64,000 nucleotides of DNA from Cepaea nemoralis (Eukaryota > Mollusca > Gastropoda > Stylommatophora > Helicidae). Positions 40,201 to 52,200 of this stretch are shown piece after piece. The notes beneath the pieces were generated by a model. The model saw nothing but the letters and a program-made list of their open reading frames with translations, was not told where the DNA came from and did no database searches. The first letter of the stretch is position 1; the number at the start of each line of letters is the position of its first letter. The DNA is taken from assembly GCA_014155875.1 (NCBI GenBank), contig JACEFZ010002092.1:558001-622000 (forward strand), written 5' to 3'. The position numbers and the translations under genes were made by a program.

Positions 40201-43200
40201 GAAAACATATATTAAAATATCAGTTCTGGATCTATCCATGGTTTCATACTACTTGAGATCAGATATTCAAATTAAGTCTTGCCCACAGAGCATTTCACAC
40301 CAATTTCTATGAAGTAGGTTTTGTTTTTCTTTCTTCACAAAATGAAATGAACTCAATCTGATTTTGTGGATATATTCTAGTCTACAGTGGGTCGCAGTAA
40401 GATTATTTATTTTAATCTAGATACTATTATCTATCCCTATATTGGCAGTCATTTTGAATCCAATTCATTGTTTAGCTTTGAGTAGAATAAACATTTTTGC
40501 CACTTGTCTTCTTGACTGCATTGTGTTTGCATTTGTACATTAGCACTGTTGAAAGAATCTGTGATTCTTGAACTCTAGATGCTATACCATGTGACCATGA
40601 GAGCTGATGCAGAAAGAGATGGTGTAGTGGGAATGGGTGAGATTGGAGCAAACAACAAACAGCTTCAGATTCCAAAGAACAAATTAGAATTAAATTAGTC
40701 AGTACTTTCTCGAACGTCTGTTGACATTGTTTTCTTCATGTTGACATCTTCATCAAATAGTTCTGATCATATCATTTATTACAAAATCAGTTTTTATGTT
40801 GAGTAAAGTGTTAACAACATATTTTCAATTACAAAAATAAGTTTCTACGACAATTGCTTTAGTTAAGCCAGAAATATCATTTACACACCAGTTTTATCTA
40901 CCTTGTTTTTTTCTTTTTTTTCAGGAGTATAAAAAAATGGGATTGCCATGTGATCAGATCTATCAGCGGGCAAAACGTTTTGCTACTGATGGCAACAATG
41001 ACCTGACCATGTTTTCCAAATTGGTAGAGGTAAAGTATTTTTTCTCCTCTACATAATTTTTAGTTATACGAGAGTGAGTCATTAAGTAAGTCACACAGTT
41101 CTGTGGGATGACAGGTAAAATAGTTGGTGTTTTCTACAGGTATCATTAGGTGACAGCAACATCGAACTTTGTATGCCCATTCGTCAGGTGGTGCTAGGTG
41201 TCTCATGCGCATAAACAAAATGGTGACTGTACTTACGGAGTGTACAACCAAAGAGCAACCGATTTGGCCTGTCCTTCATCTCTGTCGATATGAAGATGAG
41301 GGAGAAGACATGCTGAACAGGATTGTTACTGAGGACGAATCATGGTTGCATCATTACCAGCCCAAATCAAAGCGTGCTTCAATACAATGGAAACATCCTT
41401 CTTAGCCTTGTGTCCAAAAATTCAAGGTTACGCCATTAGCAGGGAAGGTTATGCTGGCAGTGTTCTGGGATTGTCAAGGAGTGCTTTTAACCAATTTCAA
41501 GAAGAAAGGTGACAATGTGAATTCTGAATCGTACTGTAAAGTTCTATCGATGCTTCATGATGCAATCCGAAGAAAACGTCCAGGACTGCTGACTAGAGGC
41601 GTGTTGCTTCTTCATGATAATTCCAGACCACATACGGCTCGATTAACTCAGAAAATTAACCAACTAAAGTGGGAAATTCTGGAACATCCACCTTACAGCC
41701 CCGACTTAGCCCCTAGCACCTTTCCACATTTTTGTTCCACTGAAAACCCACCTTGGCGGTAGACATTTCGTGAATGACGCCAAAGTTGAATGTGAAGTGA
41801 AAACGTGGTTTAGAAAACAGAGCACGCAGTTCTATGCAGCCGGTTTGAGAGGACTAATAAAACGATGGGATAAGTGCATTAATGTTGGTGGAAATTATGT
41901 TGAGAAATAAAGGGACAATGTACGTATAAAAATAAACTGTTTTCAAGTTATCATATTTAGTTATTTTCTACAGCCATTTGTGACTTACTTATTGACTTCC
42001 CCGCGTTCATGTAAATACCAAAGGAGCATCATTTCTCTCTGTCTGCCTTTGCCTCTTTTACCACTGATTTTTCTGATTGTCACAATATGTTTCACTGCTT
42101 CTCTTCTCCCTATATAATCAAAGAACATTGTTTGCCTGTTTCTTATAGTTGTATATTACAATCTACTTTTGTTGGTCTCTTCCAGGCAATCACTGTTAAT
42201 TACTCTTGACAGTCCAAGGTATTCACATCATTTGTCTCAGGTACATCTCCATTGCACCAAACTCTTCTGAATTTGTTTGCTCACCTTCCAGTATTCACTG
42301 CCAAACGGTAGAACAACTTCTATATAAAATTTCAGCACTCTTTCTGACATTTAGTGAGAGTGGTATATTACAAAAGATACTTTTCATCTTCTGAAATGCA
42401 GCTTTTCCTTGACCTACTCTGCTGTTAATCTTTGTGACACATCTTCGTCATGATGTTTGGATTGTTGCTAGATATTTAAATTTATTGATATCTTGCTTTG
42501 TTGCCCTTTGTATTGTGAAAGATAATTATTACTTAAAGTTAGTATATATATTATGTCCATATGGTTATGTGACTGATGTAAACATGTTCTTGCATTCCAA
42601 AGGTACCAATGTTATATATAAATGATGGCTTTTGTGGACCAGTTTATCTAGTTGTTTTACATTCTGAGGAATGGGAATCATTCATGACATAGAACTCAAG
42701 AGTTAGCCAGTGTGGTATTACTAGATCTGGGTTAGCTTGTTCTTAGCCAAAATTAATGGGACAGAAATAGAAACATCAAGAAAGTTCCTCTGTATGAGGT
42801 CATGAGACATACTCGAATCTACCAGATGTTTTTCCAGATCTATCAGGAGAGTTACTGTGGTTTACATGATTTTTTTATGTAAACTAAGCTCTTTGAAATT
42901 AAACATGGCCAGAGCCTTGTAATCTAATTATCCAGCTAGACTCAGCAGAAGATAGATGCTAGGAATTAACATACAGGGGCAGAGAGAATATAATTGAATA
43001 TTGTCTACTTCATCGTCGTCACCAGCAGCTCTGTTGCCTTTTCTTCCAATAACCTGTGCTTAATCTGTGCGTCACACAATATAAACTATTACATGTGCAC
43101 TATTTCAAGTTCCCTCTTTTCATCATCATCATAATAGAAACTGTTACATATTCACTATTTAAAGTTCCCCCTCATCATCATCACATAATAGAAGCTGTTA

Positions 43201-46200
43201 CATGTGCAGTATTTCAAGTTAACCCTTATCATCATCATCACACAATAGAAACTGTTACATGTGCACTATTTCAAGTTCCTCCTCATCTGGTGCCATGCAC
43301 ACTGGTGTAAGAATTCATACATCTCCATAGAGAGTACAGGGCAGTCCCAGTACAAATGGGGGGGGGGGGGGGGGGGGGCGGCTCTGTGACGAAGTGGTCA
43401 AGCTGTGAGCCTCTTGCTCTGAAGGTCGTGGGTTTATTTTCATTTTGCATCATTTAAACCCTGAGTGCAGTTTTTCTGGAGACACGAGGAGTCATGGCTG
43501 GGAGCTAGAGTTCATGCACTTTGTTTGGAGCTCTCAGCAGGTGGCTTGTGGACTCTCAGCAGGTGGCTTGTGGACTCTCAGCAGGTGGCTTGTGTTTCTC
43601 CGGAGAGACAGCCAGATGGTGTGAAACTCAGTGCAGTGAAATCAAACCTCTCACCGTACAGCCAGAACAGATACCACAGTCAGGCTATACAATAACAGTG
43701 ATGCATATTCTCAAATGACAAGAGGTCAAGCGAAGCTCCTTTCGGTGTGCTCTTGCTGAGATAGCTGGTTCAACTCCTGGACTAAAATGTTGACTTCTCG
43801 TCCTTGACTTGTGGGACGTAAATTACAAGTACCTCTAAAGTCGGACAATGGTTAACAAGAATGAGGGGAACTGCAGTAAAGCTTAAAAGGGCAATGAATG
43901 AATCACCAAAAAAAAGGGAAGTAGATTGTGAGCCGTACTAGAACACGATTCACTCTCCCCTCATGGCCTCAATGTCCAACAGTTTCATTTAATTTCCATA
44001 CCCCCATCCCTCCCATCCCCGCAGTTGTGTAGTCCACTATAACAGTTAGCTGCATGTCCTTCACAGGAAGTCAACCCCAGTATTATTTTTGCTGTTTGTG
44101 ATTTCTTGGCAAGTTTTGTGTTCAGTGGTTTGTCATCGCTTTCTGAGCGACAAGCACTCATACTATTTTATGAGCACCAACGCGGGATGGTCTACATCCA
44201 AATCGCCCACAGCTGTGTTTAGAGCACGGGATGCGGGATTGTGAACTGTGTCCGTGACACCTCCGCCACAGAGCCGGCTATAGTGCTCTACCAATCCCAA
44301 TTTCACTTTTCGCTCATATGGGGCGTCCCCTTATCCCCCTAGTGAGTGTCCCCCACCGGGCGGCTTAGTCAATCCCAGAGCTTCTGGCGGTACTGACCGT
44401 TAGTCCTTTGACCACCTAAACCACACATCCGATTAATTCAATCCACTTACAGTCGCTCAAGACGTATTCAGCTAAGTAACCTTAATATTTTCATGTAGTT
44501 TTTTGTGTAGTTGTGTGTCTGTTTGTGTGTGTTTATTCTGTGCTGACAAAGGCTTTAGCCGCAACGTCCATTTTGTTTTTTGTAATCGTGTTATAATAAA
44601 ACTGTCTACTTCTCGTTGTTTGGTAAGTTGGAGTGGGTTTGCCTGATGGCAAGGGGCACTGGTAATAGGAAAAGCTAATCCACACGCAAAAATCAGTCCA
44701 GGGCACTAGAAGTAGCAGCATGTGTATGGACTACGCTTGAGTTCAAAGCCGGTGAACACAAAGAAAGACTGCAGTGACAGCGTGAGATAGAATTGCTGCC
44801 TACCTTCCTGTCCTTCAGGACGTCTGCCACCTACATCACAGGACTTGATCAGAGTAGCTTAGATGTATGAAGCTTGTCTTTGACACAGAAAGTTTAGTTT
44901 AGTTTAGTCGTTGGATCAACATCACGGCACACGATTTAACCCATAAGTGCTCCGTTCTCCTCCTAACTCAAACCTGAGTTTGGAGAAACTCAGCTCACTG
45001 CACGAACTCCGTTGCATCGGCGAGGATCCTGAAATACTTTGGATAGATTTTTAACTCGAAATTTTGCCCGGGCAGCGCCGTTAGGCTACTCTTTTTCGGT
45101 TTCCAACTGCCAAGGGATTTTTTTTACGTGCGCAAAAATACACACGGGCGTCCGATCTCACTACCCAGAGACCAGGGGAAATTTTATTACTGGAAGTCCA
45201 GGTGGATTTTTAAAATAAATCCTGGTCCTCACCGGGGCCTGAACCCAGGACCTCCAGCACTCGAGGCGGACACCATACCTTGAGACCACTCAACCCCCAT
45301 GACACAGAAAGTACTGGATATGAATCCAGCTGATGGATCACACCATCACCTTTCATCTCACCTACCTACCTCTGAGTAATGGATCAAATGTTTAACATTT
45401 CGGGGGGCTGAGTGGTCTCGAGGTATGGTGTCCGCTTCGTTCCCCCGATGTGTCTCCACCTTGCCGCGGTGGGGGAGCTTGTGTGTCCCTCTGACTCCAT
45501 GTGCTTGCCGATGGATGAAAACTACATATCGGACAGCTTATGGGATAGGGGCCAGACTAAGAGAGACACAACCTGCTGCTCTGCGGGTTAGACTGAGTTG
45601 AGGATAACAGTCAGAAGGTTAAATCAGGCGCACGAAGGCAGAAGTTCTTGGTCCGGACAAAACACTTAAGGCTCCCTGTCGAGGGCTGTGGCTGAATGCC
45701 TCTAAGCCACAAACCCTCGGATCTGAGAGCCGGGCTAATACCCTCCTACCGAAAAATAGAGGCGTGATACTGAGCAAACTACATGCTCAGGTCTGATACA
45801 AGTTCGAAGGCTCTCAGCTGGGGGATATGAGAGATCCCGAAATTGTTCTGGCAGCACATGTAGCCTACCTTGTGAGCGAGTACAAAAAGTCAAAGTGCCC
45901 CAGTCGAAGGAAATGGTTATGAAAACTGTCTGTATCTAACTCATAGAGAGTAGACAAAAGTGGAAGGTCTCAATGACGCGAAATGGAACGCTCGGTGAGC
46001 GAACCTATTGCGTTGTCCGAAGTCAAAAATGCTTACCGAGTGGATGTCGCTCGCAGTCTGACCGCTCCTGGTGTGTGCTTGAGCGATCAGTGGCAAGCGA
46101 GACTCCCAACATATGGGAGTGAGGAACTAAAGCAGCCATGAGCAGGACGTGGCAACTCCTCGGGTGAACCCAGTCTCAGAGCAATATGTGCCGGCTCTGC

Positions 46201-49200
46201 AATTATGGAAGCCTCCTTGGATAGCGAGGGAATGCCCATGATCTGCCTCTGCCTTCCCTTGAGGGCCGACCGCGATGTCGTTGATCGTTCTATCTTGACC
46301 AGCTGAGATGTTGGTGACATCACAACAGTCCAACGTGCCTCGAAACCAGAGGAAGGCTAACCTCATTAAAAAATGCCCGTCGGAAGTATCGTCCTACGGG
46401 TGGCAAACTAAAAATTGACACTACGCAATTATGTCCGAGTGGAATGTCTCGTCCGAACGTCTCTCGTGCTAGGAACAGCTCTGACTACCTAGTTTCCGAA
46501 TGCCGCTCTTGTTCGGAACAGCTCTGACTAGGTAGTTTTCCGAATGTCTGTCGTGCCTGGAACAGCTCTGACGGGCGCAACGACAAGCACATGTCCGAAA
46601 ACTCGCTGAGTGGATACCGTCTGCAACCCTGTCTGGTTTGTGCGGGAATGACCCGGGGCAAACGACATGACCAATATATTGAAGTGAGGATTTAAAGCAG
46701 CCATGAGCAGGACGTGAGCCCTTGGTGAGCCCAGATCCAGGGCGCTATGTGTCGGCCCTGCAACTATGGAAGCAGCCTTGGATGGCGGAAAATGCTATGG
46801 ACTGTCCCTGCCTTCCTTTGAGGGATGACCGTTGTCTTCGACCGTTCAACCTTGGCCAGCTGAGTTGTAGATGGCACCACAAAAGTGAGTCTCCCAGGAA
46901 TGCTACCTGGTCAAAAAAGCACTCTGTAGCTGGATGTGTTGGCCTACGGGTTTCGGCCCAAGGGCGCATAACAGACACACCGCAATCACATCTGAAAAAA
47001 CACTCCGGATGAACGAAAAGAAGAAGTGTCCGCTTCGAGTGCTGGAGGTCCCGGGTTCATCCCTTGGTGAGGACCGGGATTTTTTCACATGGACTTCTAG
47101 TAATAAAATTTTCCCTGGTCTCTGGGTAGTGAGATTGGACACCCATGTGTATTGTTGCGCATGTAAAAAAATCCCTTGGCAGTTGGAAATCGAACAAGAG
47201 TAGCCTAACGGCGCAGCCCTGGCAAAATTTCTAGTTAAAAATCTACCCAAAGTATTTTAGGAACCTCGCCAGTGCTATGGAATTCGTGCACAGAGCTGAG
47301 TTTCTCCTGACTCAGGCTTGAGTTAGGTGAAGAACGGAGCACTTATGGGTTACACCCATGTGCCATGATGTTGATCCCTCGACTAAACTAAACTATGTTT
47401 AACATTCTCAGACAAGTGTGAAAAATAAGATATCCCACATGCACATTGCACATAATTAACTATAGTTGGAAATTGTAAAGAGTAGATATACACATTACTG
47501 TTCTGGCTACGTTTCAAAATTACAAAGCCTGCCCATAACATATTTATATAGGGTGTATTTTTAATGACTGGGGTTTTTGAAAATATTGCCGTTCCAAGTT
47601 TTGTATTCACTCTGTGTGGAGTTCATGCAACATAAAAGGTAAATACAAAACTTGGAACAACAGTATTTTCAAAAACCCCACAGTCATTAAAAATACACCC
47701 TGTAGTTTGCATACATTCTGGTACATACACATCAGATCTGCCTGAGAGTTGCTTGCAGCCAGAAACAGCCACCCGAAATTGTATGCTTGTTTTTCATGTA
47801 CCCAAAATTATATGCTTGTTTTTGTGCTTGTTTTTATGTAACCAATGGCCTACAGGCATTTTATATTCTCCTATTGCCTGTTGCAGACTCTGCAGGACCC
47901 AGATGTAATCAACTGGACAGACACATCCAGCAGAGCTCTTGTGCTTGTGAGGGAAAGAAAGCGGGCCAGACAATATTGCCTGAAGTTGAGAACACATCCC
48001 ATGGTGGAGAGTAAACAGCTGCGAGTGGGACATATAGTGGGACATGGCAAGGGAGCTAAAGATGGAGGCATGGATGTTAAAAAGCAGCGAAGGGTCTTTG
48101 ATAATCATGAAAAGTTAGTATGCATGTTTCTTGAAAACATATTTTCCTGCAAATGTATTTTGTTAGCAGTATATATTGTATATTAATCAACCTCTTTCCA
48201 TATTTTCATGCAAATGTGTTTTGTTAGCAGTATATATTGTATATTAATCAACCTCTTTCCATATTTTCCTGCAAATGTATTTTGTTAGCAGTATATATTG
48301 TATATTAATCATCTTTCCATATTTCCTGCAAATGTATTTTGTTAGCAGTATATATTGTATATTAATCAATCTCTTTCCATATTTTCCTGCAAATGTATTT
48401 TGTTAGCAGTATATATTGTATATTAATCAATCTCTTTCCATATTTTCCTGCAAATGTATTTTGTTAGCAGTATATATTGTATATTAATCAACCTCTTTCC
48501 ATATTTTCTGCAAATGTTTTTGTTAGCAGTATATATTGTATATTAATCAACCTTTCCATATTTCAGCAAATGTTTTGTTAGCAGTATATATTGTATATAA
48601 TCACCTCTTTCCATATTTCCGCAAATGGTTTTGTTAGCAGTATATATTGTATATTAATCAACCTCTTTCCATATTTAGTCAGTTTAAAAAAAAATTTAAT
48701 CATTACATGGCTTTTTCTTCTTTCGTTTGCTTGAAATGTATCTATAACTGCAATGATATCTCTCGTGTGAAATTAACCGTCTTTTTTTAGTTCACTCAGT
48801 GGCCCACAGAGTTATCTTCCCCTATTGTTTCTCAAGGCCAGAAGGTTTGCCTAGATATGTCGTAATTTGGGCAGTATTGGAGTATGTGATCTGTTGTCTG
48901 CAGTGCCAGTCCATTTTAAATTTTGTATACATGTGCTTGTGTAATCTATTGTATCTTGTTCTGAGGCCCAGAATGATTTGTTCTGGTCTGTCCATAAGAT
49001 TATCTTGGGCTGGTGTTGGTAGCTTTCTGACTGATTTGATCGTTTATTTTATGTTGGTGGTATGTAACAGGTACATGAGGTTGTTCTATGGCTCCTTCTT
49101 CTATTGCTCCTCCCTTAGCCAGTCAATCAGCTCCCACATTTCCAGGCACTCTACAGGGAGATTGTGACTTTACGCTGGCTCCTAGTTAAGAAAGTTAGTG

Positions 49201-52200
49201 TCTGTAGTACTGGCAATTTCCCAGACAGGAGCACCTCAAGTACTGATTTTGCATCTGTCAATAGCACCACAGGCTGTGAGCATGGTTGGTATTCAGTAAT
49301 TTTTCTGTTGCAATCTTGATTGCTTGGATTTCTGCATCATAGTTATGGCAGTTCCTGTTGATACTCTGGCTGTGTCCCTAATTTTATTTGGGTATTCTCC
49401 TAGTTTTATTTGGGTATTCTCCTAGTTTTATTTGGGTATTCCTCGCTCCTCTGTTTCAAACAGCATTTTCTGTGGACCTATCTGTAGACTCGGATCCAGA
49501 GGTCCTGTGGGTATTCTTCATAGTACATGGCTGATAAATTGGATCTATTCTCCGCTGTTAATTTGATGGTCAGGATATCGTTAACTCGCTGTACAGAAAA
49601 CGATCTTAAACACAGTTTCTTATCTTAGTCCTCACATGCATAGTGGTGAAGCAGAGACATGAAACCTAGGCATGATTATTAAATCTTTTATGCCCCATTC
49701 TGTCAGGTCTTAGTCAGATATGACTGAGCTAACGTATGACAGTAGACGGTACTACCTGCTGTCTGTTAGTGCCGGTTGTTGGACACCACTCACAAACCCA
49801 GAAAACAAAACGATTTTGAATACAGTTTCAGCAGTTTCTTTGCTTAGTCCTCACATGCAAAGTGGTAAAGCAGAGACATGAAACTTATGCATGATTATTA
49901 AGTCTTTTATGCCTCATTCTGCCAGGTCTTAGTCAGATATGACTTAGCTACTGTATGACAGTAGACGGTACTACCTGCTGTCTGTTAGTGCCGGTTGTTG
50001 GGGGTCGCTCACAAACCCGACACACCACATTGTGCCAATGGCTTCGGGCAGAGGATTGCAATTGGGAGGATACAAGAACTTACTCTAGTACAAGGAAATG
50101 CAACCTAAGGGCTAAATGTCATGGCTGGGCAGACCAGATCCTAAGCCTTGGTTGGCAACTGATCTAGGATGGAAGCTCTGACAGCTTCTGCAGTTTGTCT
50201 TGTATTGGTGTTGCCTTTCCTTTGGAGTAAACAAGCTAAGAAAGGGATCATGTTGCATAGACAGCAAGTGGTCTCCTAAATTCAACACAGGCTTTGTACT
50301 GTGAAAAAATTCACATTACAAACTATCATCTATCAAATATCAAGGTGCCAGTTTATGCCCTGTTCTGAGGTGAAGAATAGTGATTAGTTCCTGCTGGTCA
50401 AGAGTGATGTAGTTGTCATGGGTTGCCACGTACTCTTGTGTCCTTATATATGACTGTAGTGTTTGTGTATTTATGTCTTGTGTAAGGTGGAATGACCAAC
50501 TTTTCAGCTTGTTTTTCAATATATATCTGTTCCCATTTTACAACTCTGGGTCAATCTGGGGTTTTAGGGGCTTGTAGACTTGGAGTCTGACTCCCGATTT
50601 ATACTTGCTGGGGAGTTTGAATTTGGACATCTCAACACACAAAAAAGTACATTTAATGAATAAATGCAATGATGAACATTAAATTAAAATTTGGTCAGCA
50701 TGGCCGAATGGATAAGAGTTCGTTCTTAAACATCCGGTGTGCTGATTCTGAGTTTGCGGGTTCAAACCCTACACTGGTCAGTTGGACTAAAATTTTGACT
50801 TCTCATCCTTGACTTGGGGGGAGTAAATTACAAGTACCTTTGAAGTCTGTTCTCCTGATAGCAAGGGACACTGGTAACAGGGAAAGCTAACCACACCCAA
50901 AATTCAGTCCATTGCTACTGCAATTAGTGTGTATGAACTCAATTTTTTACAGCGAGCTGCGCCGTGGTAAATGCTCCTTAGGTGGGCCAGAGGAAACGCT
51001 TTAAAGACACTCTGAATACCTCACTAAAAGCTTTTGGAATTCATCATGACACTTGGGAGATTGCTGCCAAGGACCCAAATTCTTGGCGTACATCATTACA
51101 CACGGGTGTAGTCACTGTGAAGCAAACAGGACTGCAAGAGATGTGAAAAAAAGACTGGGCAGAAAAATCAGTGCGGGATATCCTCCTCCTGGAACGCCAA
51201 GCATTTTTTACCCACATTGTCAAAGAGCATTTCGAGCCAAAATAAGCCTTACCAGTCATCTTAGAACTCACGGCTTCATACTTTAACCCCACTAAATGAA
51301 TGGTCATCATCATTCTTGATGGACAAACACGTATGGACTACACTCGAGTTCAAAATAAGTGAAAGCAAAACAACAAAAAATTAAAATATATGTGCAAAGA
51401 ATTATTAAACTGGCGCGAATAATTAAAACTCAGATCACTTTAATAAAGATCACCACTTCACAGATTAGACATCAAGCTACAGTTTTCTAAATCTTTTTGC
51501 TCTAAATCTGTTGTAGAAATCCCTGATTTCACTTGTACCAAGCCTTAGTGTTAAAGTTGAAATTATATTATCACTAAAGCTGGAAAGGAACTGTCTTTCA
51601 CAAAAGACATGTCTGTGTGATTCAAAATTTGTGTGAAGTTAGTTAGTTAGTCGACAGATCATCCTCATTGCACATCGAACCATTCAGTCCATAAGTGCTT
51701 GGATCCCCTCCTCAGCAAATCCCGCAACGTGTAGCGGCTAACGACGCCAGTTCTGTGTTGGTTTATCAGTCTTCTTTGGCTTCCTGCGTAGTGTTCTTGT
51801 TTGGCCACCCCTCTTTTAATTTGCTGCTCTCGCAGTCTGGTCATTGTTGTAGATTCACAGTCATCACTTGGTTCTCGCAAAAGTCTTACTTCTCGTAGAG
51901 CATTCAGAATGTCGGCCTGGTCCATGGCGCATCCGCCCTCCACAGTAGCCTCACCTGCGAGCTTGTCAGCCCGCTCATTTCCTTGTACTCCCGCATGCCC
52001 TGGCATGAAGATGAAACTAATCTTTGCCAGCCGAGACCGCTCCAGAGGCAGCAACCATTCTCTTCGGATCGACCCCTCCTCTATCATCTTGATCATGTTC
52101 ATTGAGTCGCTTAGGAAACAAGCCCTAGTGAATGTCTTTTTAACCTGCTGCCCTTCACCTTCCTAATTTCACTATGCAGTGGATGTTGTGTGTTTGCGTT

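Larger units (their letters stand above)
35847..40924 (+). other. Intron 8
   Basis: Phase 0. It holds LINE B (36955-37255), LINE A (37940-39095), mariner pieces (39248-39503, 39553-39640), a poly-G run (39836-39851) and SINE 5 (39945-40150). 35850-36950, 37260-37935 and 40155-40920 show nothing I can name. Confidence 0.85.
45402..47392 (+). repeat. SINE family 6, split by a retroelement insertion
   Basis: Head GGGGGGCTGAGTGGTCTCGA to GTGTCCGCTTCG at 45439, then the body resumes at 47026 with the same GTGTCCGCTTCG and runs to the CGACTAAACTAAACT tail near 47392. The 12-bp duplication marks the insertion of 45440-47025. Confidence 0.9.
41030..47886 (+). other. Intron 9
   Basis: Phase 0. It holds a mariner (41069-41996), a LINE fragment (42040-42480), a 56-bp satellite (43082-43295), SINEs (43379-43690, 43720-43910, 44040-44290, 44629-44790, 44887-45300, 45402-47392), the ribozyme element (45440-47025) and a hairpin MITE (47550-47701). 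42485-43080 and 44295-44625 show nothing named. Confidence 0.85.

Noticed and set aside
50694..50785. A true tRNA(Ser/Leu) gene
   Set aside because: A and B boxes and some acceptor pairing are present, but there is no proper anticodon stem, and the same 3' body occurs elsewhere; it is the head of a SINE.
51053..51286. An extra C2H2 exon of the host gene
   Set aside because: It belongs to a LINE end (family F) and sits outside the phase-consistent exon chain.
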